From positions 772-6,510 of the forward strand of contig CAJODU010000142.1 of assembly GCA_905233325.1 (NCBI GenBank): 5,739 bases of DNA. Reading direction: 5' to 3'. Positions 1-5,739 of this stretch are shown here, piece after piece. The notes under the pieces are model-generated. The model ran no database searches, was not told the origin of the DNA, and saw only the letters and a list, made by a program, of their open reading frames with translations. A program made the translations under genes and the position numbers. Numbering within the stretch: the stretch's first letter is position 1; the number at the start of each line of letters is the position of its first letter. Origin of the DNA: an uncultured Selenomonadaceae bacterium (lineage in GTDB: Bacteria > Bacillota > Negativicutes > Selenomonadales > Selenomonadaceae).

Positions 1-393
1 GGTGTGACGATCCTCCTGCCTATCCTCGCTATGGCAGGTGCAGGACAGGTTGGAGCGTCAATAGCCGTCTACCTCAAAAAACACAACCGTTTCCTCAAGA
101 AGACTATAGCCTCAGCTTTGCCGGTCGGAATGATGGGCATAGGTGAGCCGCTGATTTACGGCGTGACATTCCCACTTGGCAAACCCTTCATCACTGCTTG
201 TGTTGGCGGTGCTTTCGGCGGTGCAGTACAGGCACATTTTATGGTTGGTGCCGCGACGCTTGGCATCTCCGGCTTGCCCCTCGCCGCAACAACAAATAAT
301 ATAATCGCCTACTTCGCGGGTCTTGTCACCGCCTATATTGCCGGTTTCGTTGCCACTTGGTTTGTAGGTTTTGATGATCCGGAAGAATCATAA
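1..393 (+). CDS. PTS sugar permease EIIC domain, Glc superfamily (C-terminal part, 5' end outside window)
   Basis: This is the C-terminal 130 residues of a phosphotransferase-system membrane permease, which imports a sugar and hands it to the EIIB domain for phosphorylation. The frame is open from base 1, and the GTG at 4 is an internal valine codon (reading GVTILLPILAMAG), not a start. The motif GIGEPLIYG (about 136-162) followed by FPLGKPF is the conserved sugar-binding re-entrant region of Glc-superfamily EIIC proteins, where the Glu is expected to contact sugar. Two further hydrophobic, Gly/Ala-rich segments follow (about 190-260 and 295-370). The protein ends in FDDPEES with no EIIA domain, as in sucrose, trehalose or N-acetylmuramic acid EIIBC proteins. 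The substrate cannot be fixed from this fragment; MurNAc or sucrose/beta-glucoside types are the closest in feel. No EIIB, regulator or hydrolase gene is visible here. Confidence 0.9.
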   Translation, partial: GVTILLPILAMAGAGQVGASIAVYLKKHNRFLKKTIASALPVGMMGIGEPLIYGVTFPLGKPFITACVGGAFGGAVQAHFMVGAATLGISGLPLAATTNNIIAYFAGLVTAYIAGFVATWFVGFDDPEES

Positions 394-449
394 CCAAAGG
401 GAATAATTATAATAAAAATAAAGTATTTTCCTTTTCTCCTGCACGTGAC

Positions 450-462
450 TATAATATATAAT
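450..462 (+). promoter_or_regulatory. Twin TATAAT -10 boxes upstream of the decarboxylase genes
   Basis: Two exact TATAAT hexamers lie at 450-455 and 457-462, 50-60 nt before the ATG of the small subunit gene. No good TTGACA box sits 16-18 nt upstream of either; the sequence there is pyrimidine-rich (TTTCCT, TTCTCC). The assignment therefore rests on the -10 matches and position alone. The 394-510 gap is very AT-rich, so chance matches are possible. A promoter here would make the small subunit and beta subunit a two-gene operon separate from the PTS gene. Confidence 0.4.
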
Positions 463-495
463 ATTGTGCTTTAAAAAGATTTTGCTTTAATTTAC

Positions 496-501
496 GAGGT
501 G
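496..501 (+). promoter_or_regulatory. Ribosome binding site that decides the small-subunit start
   Basis: GAGGTG lies 9 nt before the ATG at 511, which is ideal Shine-Dalgarno spacing. An in-frame GTG at 499 falls inside this site and so cannot be the start. The protein therefore begins MGHPV at 511, not at 499. Confidence 0.75.
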
Positions 502-510
502 ATTTTATTT

Positions 511-858
511 ATGGGACATCCTGTAACCACGAACCCTGTCATCATAATGCTCATCAATATGACAGTTGTGTTCATTGTATTGGTGTCATTGAGTTTTTTG
601 ATTAGACTGATTCATTATGTTGATCCGACGGCGAAAAAGGCAGAGAAGGCAGCGGAGACTCCTGCTGTTCCGGCACCTGCCCCCGCTCCGGCGGTCTCAC
701 AAGCTCCTATCATTGAGGAAGGCGTGCCTGAAGAGGTTATTGCGGTAATATTCGCTGCCATTGCAGGTTATGGCTATGCCACGGGGCAAGTCCATGCAAT
801 TCGTCCTATCTACCACAAAGTATGGGATCATTCCGGACGCTATCATCAAATGCCTTAA
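511..858 (+). CDS. Na+-translocating decarboxylase small membrane subunit (OadG gamma / MmdD delta type)
   Basis: This 115-residue protein probably anchors and assembles a biotin-dependent sodium-pumping decarboxylase, tethering the cytoplasmic carboxyltransferase to the membrane beta subunit. It has one N-terminal transmembrane helix (about residues 9-34), a basic stretch with AKKAEK, and a Pro/Ala linker (about 51-66, PAPAPAPA). The C-terminal domain (about 70-115) contains EEVIAVIFAAIAGYGY and an end rich in W, H and R (VWDHSGRYHQMP). This helix-linker-C-domain layout matches MmdD/GcdD-type subunits of Veillonella and Acidaminococcus relatives more than the very short enterobacterial OadG. 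The biotin motif (MKM) is absent, so it is not the biotin carrier despite a similar linker. It lies 31 nt upstream of the beta subunit gene and is presumably cotranscribed with it. Which acyl-CoA or oxaloacetate is decarboxylated cannot be told from this subunit. Confidence 0.83.
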   Translation: MGHPVTTNPVIIMLINMTVVFIVLVSLSFLIRLIHYVDPTAKKAEKAAETPAVPAPAPAPAVSQAPIIEEGVPEEVIAVIFAAIAGYGYATGQVHAIRPIYHKVWDHSGRYHQMP

Positions 859-889
859 TCGTTGAACATTGAATTAGAGAGGTTTAATT

Positions 890-2020
890 ATGGAATTAGT
901 TAATGCTTTTGCAGTGTCGCTGCAATCCGTCTGGAACGACAGCGGATTCTCAGCCTTCACTTGGGGACACGGCGTCATGATAGCCGTCGGTCTCCTATTG
1001 CTGTATATGGCCTTCGTCAAGGAATTTGAGCCGCTTTTATTGGGACCTATCGCCTTTGGTTGTATCCTGGCAAATATTCCACGCACCGGCTTTTTTGATG
1101 AGATGGGCGTTATGCTCGCCATCAACTATGGTATCACTAACGAAATATTCCCCCCGCTGATATTCTTGGGAATAGGTGCAATGACTGACTTCAGCCCTTT
1201 GCTTGCGAGGCCTTCGACGCTTTTGCTTGGTGCTGCGGCACAGATCGGCGTCTTCGTTGCCCTCGCCGGTGCTATGATTGTGGGCTTTGATATCAAAGAA
1301 GCCGCAGCAATCGGAATCATCGGTGGAGCCGACGGTCCGACATCAATCTACCTGTCAATGAAGTTAGCTCCTCACCTTCTTGGAGCAATCGCCGTCGCGG
1401 CCTATTCATATATGTCGCTGGTGCCGCTGATCCAGCCGCCTATCATGAAGGCAATGACCTCACTTGAAGAGCGTCAAATCGAAATGAAAGAACTGCGCCC
1501 TGTGACGAAGTTCGAGCGTGTAGTCTTCCCCATCGTCGCAACAATCTTCATCAGTCTCCTGCTTCCGCCTATTGCCGCCCTGCTCGGCTGTCTGATGCTT
1601 GGCAACCTCTTCCGTGAGTCCGGCGTCACTGACAGACTCTCCGACACTGCACAGAATTCACTGATCAACATTGTCACCATCTTCCTCGGCACAGGCACAG
1701 GCATGACAATGAGTGCTGAGAGTTTCCTGAGAGCTGATACCCTGCTGATTATCGGTCTCGGTCTCGTCGCCTTCATGGGTGGTACTGCCGGCGGTCTTAT
1801 CTTTGGTAAACTGATGTGCAGGATGACCAACGGTGCAATCAACCCGCTTATCGGTTCCGCGGGTGTCTCTGCTGTTCCTATGGCAGCGCGTGTCAGTCAG
1901 GTTGTCGGTATGCAAGCCAAACCGGGTAACTTCCTGCTCATGCACGCAATGGGTCCTAACGTTGCCGGTGTTATCGGCACTGCCGTCGCCGCAGGTACTA
2001 TGCTCGCAATGCTCAAGTGA
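890..2020 (+). CDS. Na+-translocating decarboxylase beta subunit (OadB/MmdB/GcdB family)
   Basis: This 376-residue polytopic membrane protein is the ion channel and decarboxylation site of a biotin-dependent Na+ pump. Carboxybiotin is decarboxylated here, driving Na+ out of the cell. The ATG at 890 has a strong AGAGAGG site (876-882) 7 nt upstream. The motif GGADGPTSIYLS is at residues 145-156, and its Asp148 corresponds to Klebsiella OadB Asp203. The segment NPLIGSAGVSAVPMAARV (318-335) supplies Asn318, Gly322, Ser327 and Arg334. All of these fall at a constant offset of 55 from the published OadB residues Asn373, Gly377, Ser382 and Arg389, so the Na+ pathway looks intact. The conserved GIGAMTDF (94-101) is also present. 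Length is within the family range (about 370-435). The family includes oxaloacetate, methylmalonyl-CoA, glutaconyl-CoA and malonate enzymes, and the beta subunit does not distinguish them. No alpha or biotin-carrier gene follows; the next gene is a restriction enzyme. Confidence 0.96.
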   Translation: MELVNAFAVSLQSVWNDSGFSAFTWGHGVMIAVGLLLLYMAFVKEFEPLLLGPIAFGCILANIPRTGFFDEMGVMLAINYGITNEIFPPLIFLGIGAMTDFSPLLARPSTLLLGAAAQIGVFVALAGAMIVGFDIKEAAAIGIIGGADGPTSIYLSMKLAPHLLGAIAVAAYSYMSLVPLIQPPIMKAMTSLEERQIEMKELRPVTKFERVVFPIVATIFISLLLPPIAALLGCLMLGNLFRESGVTDRLSDTAQNSLINIVTIFLGTGTGMTMSAESFLRADTLLIIGLGLVAFMGGTAGGLIFGKLMCRMTNGAINPLIGSAGVSAVPMAARVSQVVGMQAKPGNFLLMHAMGPNVAGVIGTAVAAGTMLAMLK

Positions 2021-2091
2021 CGCCTCCCTTCTGCCATTGCCGGAGATATTTTTGTTGAAGGAAAATTCGTGAATAATATTATATTTTTTGG

Positions 2092-2130
2092 AAAAAATTT
2101 GTGGTATAATAAAAATACCATATTTTTTTT
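2092..2130 (+). terminator. Probable intrinsic terminator after the decarboxylase operon
   Basis: The arms 2092-2107 and 2115-2130 can pair at 14 of 16 positions. There is a perfect inner stem TGGTAT/ATACCA with a 7-nt loop (AATAAAA), then a G-T and a T-A pair, two mismatches, and A6 pairing with T6. The downstream side ends in T8 (2123-2130), and the A-tract/T-tract layout is typical of terminators that work in both directions. It is the best hairpin between the beta subunit and the next gene. The stem is AT-rich with only two G-C pairs, so strength is doubtful. Confidence 0.45.
2102..2110 (+). promoter_or_regulatory. Extended -10 promoter for the restriction-modification gene
   Basis: TGGTATAAT (TG at 2102-2103, TATAAT at 2105-2110) is a perfect extended -10 element. 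At 17-nt spacing the -35 position reads TATTTT, which is weak, as expected for an extended -10 promoter. Transcription would begin near 2117 and give a leader of about 30 nt before the ATG at 2147. The -10 lies within the inner stem of the hairpin at 2092-2130, so the TGGTAT/ATACCA inverted repeat could also act as an operator. That last point is inference only. Confidence 0.5.
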
Positions 2131-2147
2131 ATCGTGAGGCGATAAAA
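2127..2147 (+). promoter_or_regulatory. Hairpin with the Shine-Dalgarno sequence in its loop
   Basis: TTTTATCG (2127-2134) and CGATAAAA (2140-2147) form a perfect 8-bp inverted repeat around the 5-nt loop TGAGG. The loop holds most of the GTGAGG ribosome binding site (2134-2139), 7 nt before the ATG. The last A of the right arm is the first base of the start codon. Such a structure could limit or tune ribosome access. The stem has only two G-C pairs, so it may be marginal in the cell. Confidence 0.5.
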
Positions 2148-2413
2148 TGACTAATTTTGATGAAATTTTAGATAAATATCGTAATGATTCGGAAAATAAA
2201 TTTGAACAGGGTACAAAATTTGAGCAGCTAATGAAAAGATTTTTACAAGTTTATCCTATGTATCGCGGCAAATTTTCTGATATTTGGCTGTGGAATGAAT
2301 TTCCATATCGTGATGAAATCAGCAGCAAAGATATTGGAATTGACCTTGTAACGCGGACGATTGAAGGAGAATTTTGGGCTGTTCAATGCAAATTTTTCAA
2401 TGAAGAAAATTGA
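2147..2413 (+). CDS. Type ISP restriction-modification protein, N-terminal nuclease fragment (frameshifted)
   Basis: This 88-residue frame is the start of a Type ISP-like restriction enzyme, cut off by a TGA at 2411. The sequence matches the family's opening: FDEILDKYRND, then GTKFEQLMKRFL with a conserved Glu26, then DIWLWNEFP. The Mrr-like PD-(D/E)xK active site follows: Asp66 in GIDLV and Gln80-x-Lys82 in AVQCK. The family normally continues through a segment like IDKPAVDSF, and exactly that sequence is present in the next frame from 2409. The stop is therefore a frame break (one extra base or two missing bases) and not a natural end. The start is supported by GTGAGG 7 nt upstream. Alone, the fragment lacks the rest of the nuclease fold and is unlikely to cut DNA. 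The region is very AT-rich: bases 2161-2220 have 14 G+C of 60 by hand count. Confidence 0.85.
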   Translation: MTNFDEILDKYRNDSENKFEQGTKFEQLMKRFLQVYPMYRGKFSDIWLWNEFPYRDEISSKDIGIDLVTRTIEGEFWAVQCKFFNEEN

Positions 2414-2417
2414 CAAG
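2385..2417 (+). other. Frame-break site within the restriction-modification gene
   Basis: Reading moves from the frame of 2147 to the frame of 2409, a net +1 shift. The two frames overlap, since the downstream frame is open back to a TAA at 2349. Family-like residues on the left (QCKFFNEE) and right (IDKPAVDS) put the break at about 2405-2411, around GAAGAAAATTGAC. An extra A in A4 (2406-2409) or a lost AT from AATATT would explain it. A T5 run (2393-2397) also lies nearby, but a break there would replace the family-like FFNEE with SMKK, so it is less likely. Confidence 0.75.
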
Positions 2418-5400
2418 CCGGCGGTTGATTCATTCATCACAACGAGCGGCAGCAGCTTCAAAGTTGACGGTGTTGAGAAAAATTTTTCACTGAGGCTGTG
2501 GATTGATACTACAATCAAAGGTTTTGGCAAAAATGCAAGGGCAGCGATTAAAAATCAAAATCCGCCGATCGTTCGCATTGGGCTTGATAAATTGCGAGAT
2601 GCCGACGTTGACTGGAAAGAACTTTATGAATCAACGGAACTAAACGAAGCTGTCAAAATCCGCGAGTTGAGAGATTTTCAGCAAGAAGCAGTTGACGCAG
2701 TTCACAAACATTTCAAAGATCACGAACGTGGTCGCTTGATTATGGCTTGCGGCAGCGGCAAAACATTCACGTCACTAAAAATCGCTGAAAATGAAGTCGG
2801 CGACGGTGGAATGGTTTTATTTTTGGTGCCGTCGATTGCTCTGCTTGCTCAAACTTTCAGTGAATGGAACGGCTACGCCCAAAAACCGATTGACGCAATT
2901 TGTGTCTGTTCAGATGAAACCGTCAAAACTCAATTCAAACGAGGTCGCGGCAGTGATGATGATCCGATTGTTGACGTTGAAATTCCTATCGACGTGACGA
3001 AGAGTACCCAAGAAGCCATTAAAAAGATTTCGGCGGCAATTAATCGCAAAGGTGATTATTACGGCTTGAAAGTTGTATTTTCGACGTATCAATCGCTAAA
3101 TATCATTAAAGATGTACAAAGTCATTTGAATTTTGAATTTGACTTGATTATTTGCGACGAGGCTCACCGCACCGCCGGTTATGTCAAAAATGCTAAAGCT
3201 GACGAGCTTGACCCATTGTTTACACGCATACACGACGGCGACTTCATCAAGGCAAAACACAGGCTCTACATGACAGCAACGCCGCGAATGTTCAAAATCA
3301 TTGACGAATCAAAAAAAACGACTGAAAAAAATAAAAACGATGTCACAATTTGGTCAATGGACGACGAAAAAATTTTTGGTGAGGAAATTTATAAATTTTC
3401 ATTTGCACAGGCGATTCAAAAAGGCGTGCTCTCCGATTACAAAATCATGATTTTCACGATCAGTGATCAGGAGATTCCGCCAAAACTTCAAGAGGCAATC
3501 AGTGACAAAAATCAGGAAATTGACATCGACGACGCCGCAAAATTGATCGGTTGTATTCGTGCACTCTCCAAACTCGTCTCGAAAGAATCAAAATATATGA
3601 TTGACGAAGACCCGCAGCAGATGAAGACCGCCGTTGCTTTCTGCTCACGGATTAAGGATTCACAATATTTGACGGATTTGTTCAACGTCCACAAAAATGA
3701 TTATATCAACTCACTTGACGACGAAGAGCGCAGCTTGACTGTAAATGTTGAGGCTCGCCACGTTGACGGCTCAATGAGTGCCGGAAAACGCCGCGAACAG
3801 CTTGCTTGGCTGAAAAATGTCTCAAATGATGAAAATTCTCACAACTGCCACATTTTGACTAATGCGCGGTGCCTTTCTGAAGGCATTGACGTGCCGACGC
3901 TTGACGCCGTTATTTTTATGTCAACGCGAAAATCAATTATTGACGTTGTTCAGGCGGTTGGTCGCGTTATGCGCCGTGCTGAGGGCAAAAAATATGGATA
4001 TATCATCATTCCGGTTGTGATTCCGACGACTTCTTCACCGGCTGAGGCTCTCTCACAAAACAAAAAGTACGAAGTCATTTGGGAAGTAATAAACGCCTTG
4101 AGGTCTCACGATGAGCGGCTGGATTGGCTGATTAACAAAATCAAGTTAAATCACAGCGCAGGCGGCAGAATCATCATTGACAGTGGCAATCTTCGTGAAA
4201 AATCCGGCGGCACGGAGCAAATAACATTGAATTTTGAGGAAGTCAAAAACGCAATTCTCGTCAAAATTGTTGATAAACTTGCCAGCAGTGATTATTGGCA
4301 AACTTGGGGCAATGATGTTGCACAAATTGCGCAGCGTCACACCAAGCGAATTAATGAATTGGTCAGCGTCGAGGGCGAACACCAGAATGAGTTTAACAAA
4401 TTCCTTGACAGTCTGCATAAAAATATAAATCCTTCAGTCAGCAAAGAAGAGGCAATCGACATGCTGTCTCAACATCTCATCACTCGTCCTGTATTCGAGG
4501 CACTTTTTGAAAATTATTCATTTATGGACAGAAACGCCGTCTCGAAGTCGATGGACAAAATCATTAAACTTCTTGACAAGGACGGAATGCAGAAGGAACT
4601 CAAAAAACTTGAAGGATTTTATAATTCGGTTCGCGGTCGTTGCAGCAATATTGAGAACGCCGATGAGCGTCAGAGGATTATTATCGACCTCTACGACAAA
4701 TTTTTCCGCGTGGCACTGAAAAAGACCGTCGACAAGCTCGGAATTGTCTACACGCCGGTTGAAGTCGTCGATTTCATTCTAAATTCCGTCAATGATGTCC
4801 TCAAGGCAGAATTTGACAGTTCACTCTCAACGCCTGGAGTCAAAATTCTTGATCCATTCAGTGGAACCGGCACATTTTTGGCGCGATTGATTCAATCCGG
4901 CTTGATTCGTGATGAAAATCTCGACGAAAAATATCAAAATGACCTCAACGCGAATGAAATAGTGCTTTTGGCGTATTATATTTCGTGCATAAACATAGAA
5001 AATGCTTATCACGAGCGGCGCGGCAGTGAAAATTATCAATCATTCGACAAAATGTGTCTGACGGATACATTTCAGCTTGGTGAAGATGGCGGAATGGACA
5101 CTCTTGATGATGAAATTTTTGCTGAAAACTCAAAACAAGTTGAAAATCAGAAAAAAACACAAATTCAAGTAATCGTCGGCAATCCTCCATATTCAGTTGG
5201 ACAAAAATCTGCGAATGATAACGCGCAAAATGAATCATATAAAAATCTTGAAGAACGAATTGATAAAACTTATTCAAAAAATTCAACAGCGAATCTTAAA
5301 AAATCACTTTATGACAGTTATATAAAAGCATTTCGTTGGGCAAGTGACAGAATTGGTGACAGCGGCGTTATTGGATTTATTACTAATTCCGGCTGGATTG

Positions 5401-5739
5401 ATAAAGATGTTGCCTCTGGTCTTCGTGAATGTTTTGAAAATGAATTTGACAAGATTTATATTTTCGATTTGAAAGGCGCAGTTAAAGGAAAGATGGGCGA
5501 TATTGCCAAGCGTGAAGGGCAAAATGTTTTTGATATTATGACGGGCGTTGCGATAACAATTCTTGTCAAAAATGTTAATCGAAAAATCAATTCTTGCAAA
5601 ATTTATTATCAATCAGTAGAAAATTATCTTACCAGAAGAGAAAAACTTTCTACATTAGTTGAATTAAAATCAATTATAAGTGAACAAAATAAATATACGT
5701 TGATTAAACCAAATTCAAAACACGATTGGATAAATCAAC
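2400..5739 (+). CDS. Type ISP restriction-modification protein, DEAH helicase plus N6-adenine methyltransferase (3' end outside window)
   Basis: This frame is open from ATG 2400 (reading MKKIDKPAVDS) for 1113 residues to the window edge. SF2 motifs, numbered from that Met: LRDFQ (90-94), Walker A GSGKT (118-122), FLVPSIALLAQT (141-152), FSTYQS (227-232), DEAH (253-256), TAT (292-294), SEGIDVP (493-499) and QAVGRVMRR (518-526). A helical coupler region follows (about 550-770). The methyltransferase then has YTPVEVVDF (784-792), AdoMet motif I DPFSGTGTF (818-826), NANEIVLLAYY (850-860) and catalytic NPPY (928-931). This I-then-IV order with target recognition after it is gamma class. Family enzymes such as LlaGI and LlaBIII are single chains of roughly 1,600 residues that methylate one strand, translocate with ATP and cut on head-on collision. 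No good ribosome site precedes 2400, so this is probably the body of one frameshifted gene that begins at 2147. The missing end should hold the target recognition domain. Confidence 0.93.
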   Translation, partial: MKKIDKPAVDSFITTSGSSFKVDGVEKNFSLRLWIDTTIKGFGKNARAAIKNQNPPIVRIGLDKLRDADVDWKELYESTELNEAVKIRELRDFQQEAVDAVHKHFKDHERGRLIMACGSGKTFTSLKIAENEVGDGGMVLFLVPSIALLAQTFSEWNGYAQKPIDAICVCSDETVKTQFKRGRGSDDDPIVDVEIPIDVTKSTQEAIKKISAAINRKGDYYGLKVVFSTYQSLNIIKDVQSHLNFEFDLIICDEAHRTAGYVKNAKADELDPLFTRIHDGDFIKAKHRLYMTATPRMFKIIDESKKTTEKNKNDVTIWSMDDEKIFGEEIYKFSFAQAIQKGVLSDYKIMIFTISDQEIPPKLQEAISDKNQEIDIDDAAKLIGCIRALSKLVSKESKYMIDEDPQQMKTAVAFCSRIKDSQYLTDLFNVHKNDYINSLDDEERSLTVNVEARHVDGSMSAGKRREQLAWLKNVSNDENSHNCHILTNARCLSEGIDVPTLDAVIFMSTRKSIIDVVQAVGRVMRRAEGKKYGYIIIPVVIPTTSSPAEALSQNKKYEVIWEVINALRSHDERLDWLINKIKLNHSAGGRIIIDSGNLREKSGGTEQITLNFEEVKNAILVKIVDKLASSDYWQTWGNDVAQIAQRHTKRINELVSVEGEHQNEFNKFLDSLHKNINPSVSKEEAIDMLSQHLITRPVFEALFENYSFMDRNAVSKSMDKIIKLLDKDGMQKELKKLEGFYNSVRGRCSNIENADERQRIIIDLYDKFFRVALKKTVDKLGIVYTPVEVVDFILNSVNDVLKAEFDSSLSTPGVKILDPFSGTGTFLARLIQSGLIRDENLDEKYQNDLNANEIVLLAYYISCINIENAYHERRGSENYQSFDKMCLTDTFQLGEDGGMDTLDDEIFAENSKQVENQKKTQIQVIVGNPPYSVGQKSANDNAQNESYKNLEERIDKTYSKNSTANLKKSLYDSYIKAFRWASDRIGDSGVIGFITNSGWIDKDVASGLRECFENEFDKIYIFDLKGAVKGKMGDIAKREGQNVFDIMTGVAITILVKNVNRKINSCKIYYQSVENYLTRREKLSTLVELKSIISEQNKYTLIKPNSKHDWINQ

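Noticed and set aside
4..393. GTG at 4 as the start of a 129-residue protein
   Set aside because: The frame is open to base 1, and the sequence begins mid-way through an EIIC membrane domain; the GTG is an internal valine.
394..436. Hairpin AAAGGGAA/TTTCCTTT after the PTS gene as a terminator
   Set aside because: It is an 8-bp stem with a G-T pair, a loop of over 20 nt and no T-tract after it; too weak to annotate.
874..1945. Minus-strand open frames at 874-1125, 1126-1320, 1474-1842 and 1658-1945, and a plus frame at 1833-2072
   Set aside because: They are antisense or out-of-frame shadows of the well-supported beta subunit gene, without ribosome sites or recognisable sequence.
2027..2061. 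CCTTC/GAAGG inverted repeat just after the beta subunit stop
   Set aside because: It has only 5 bp with a 25-nt loop and no T-run directly after it; the hairpin at 2092-2130 is a better terminator candidate.
1897..2530. Minus-strand frames at 1897-2121 and 2243-2530
   Set aside because: They lie antisense to the beta subunit end or to the nuclease fragment and resemble no known protein.
2941..4020. Frequent TTGAC/GTTGAC words in the helicase region as a possible repeat or motif array
   Set aside because: They fall in phase as codons ending in T followed by GAC (Asp) and have no regular spacing, so codon use explains them.
2791..4719. Plus-strand small frames at 2791-2997, 4234-4428 and 4507-4719
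   Set aside because: They are out of frame within the helicase-methyltransferase coding region, whose motifs are continuous in the other frame.
2910..5612. Minus-strand frames at 2910-3092, 3512-3694, 4146-4418, 4827-5039, 4945-5286 and 5304-5612
   Set aside because: All are antisense to the helicase-methyltransferase gene and read as low-information shadow sequence.

Overview
This 5.7-kb bacterial window looks like part of an anaerobic Firmicutes chromosome, most likely from the Negativicutes/Selenomonadales. That assignment is inferred from the paired membrane subunits of a biotin-dependent Na+-translocating decarboxylase (MmdD/OadG-like and MmdB/OadB-like), strong GAGG-type ribosome binding sites and mixed base composition. 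No rRNA, tRNA, CRISPR array or insertion sequence was recognised. All supported genes are on the + strand.

Left part (1-2020), GC-rich metabolic genes. The window opens inside the membrane (EIIC) domain of a Glc-superfamily PTS sugar permease, which ends at 393. After a 117-nt AT-rich gap with two TATAAT boxes comes a small single-helix gamma/delta-type decarboxylase subunit (511-858). It is followed 31 nt later by the full beta subunit (890-2020), whose Na+-pathway residues are all present. The carboxyltransferase (alpha) and biotin-carrier subunits are not in the window, so this D-B pair must work with partners encoded elsewhere or be an orphan pair.

Junction (2021-2146). This AT-rich spacer holds an imperfect hairpin with a T8 tract (probable terminator). 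The hairpin overlaps an extended -10 promoter. A second hairpin places the Shine-Dalgarno sequence of the next gene in its loop.

Right part (2147-5739, continuing past the edge), a defence gene. It encodes a large single-chain restriction-modification protein of the Type ISP kind (LlaGI/LlaBIII-like): Mrr-like nuclease, SF2 DEAH helicase/translocase, coupler, then a gamma-class N6-adenine methyltransferase. The target-recognition domain begins near the edge and is cut off. The reading frame is broken at about 2411, just after the nuclease QxK motif. An 88-residue nuclease fragment is therefore separated from a helicase-methyltransferase frame that is open from 2400 to the window end. This could be a disabling mutation, a nuclease-off/methylase-on state, recoding, or a sequencing error. 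Base composition drops sharply at the two specificity/effector ends of this gene, which fits horizontal, mosaic acquisition. The frameshifted Type ISP gene and its unusual leader are the most interesting parts of the window.
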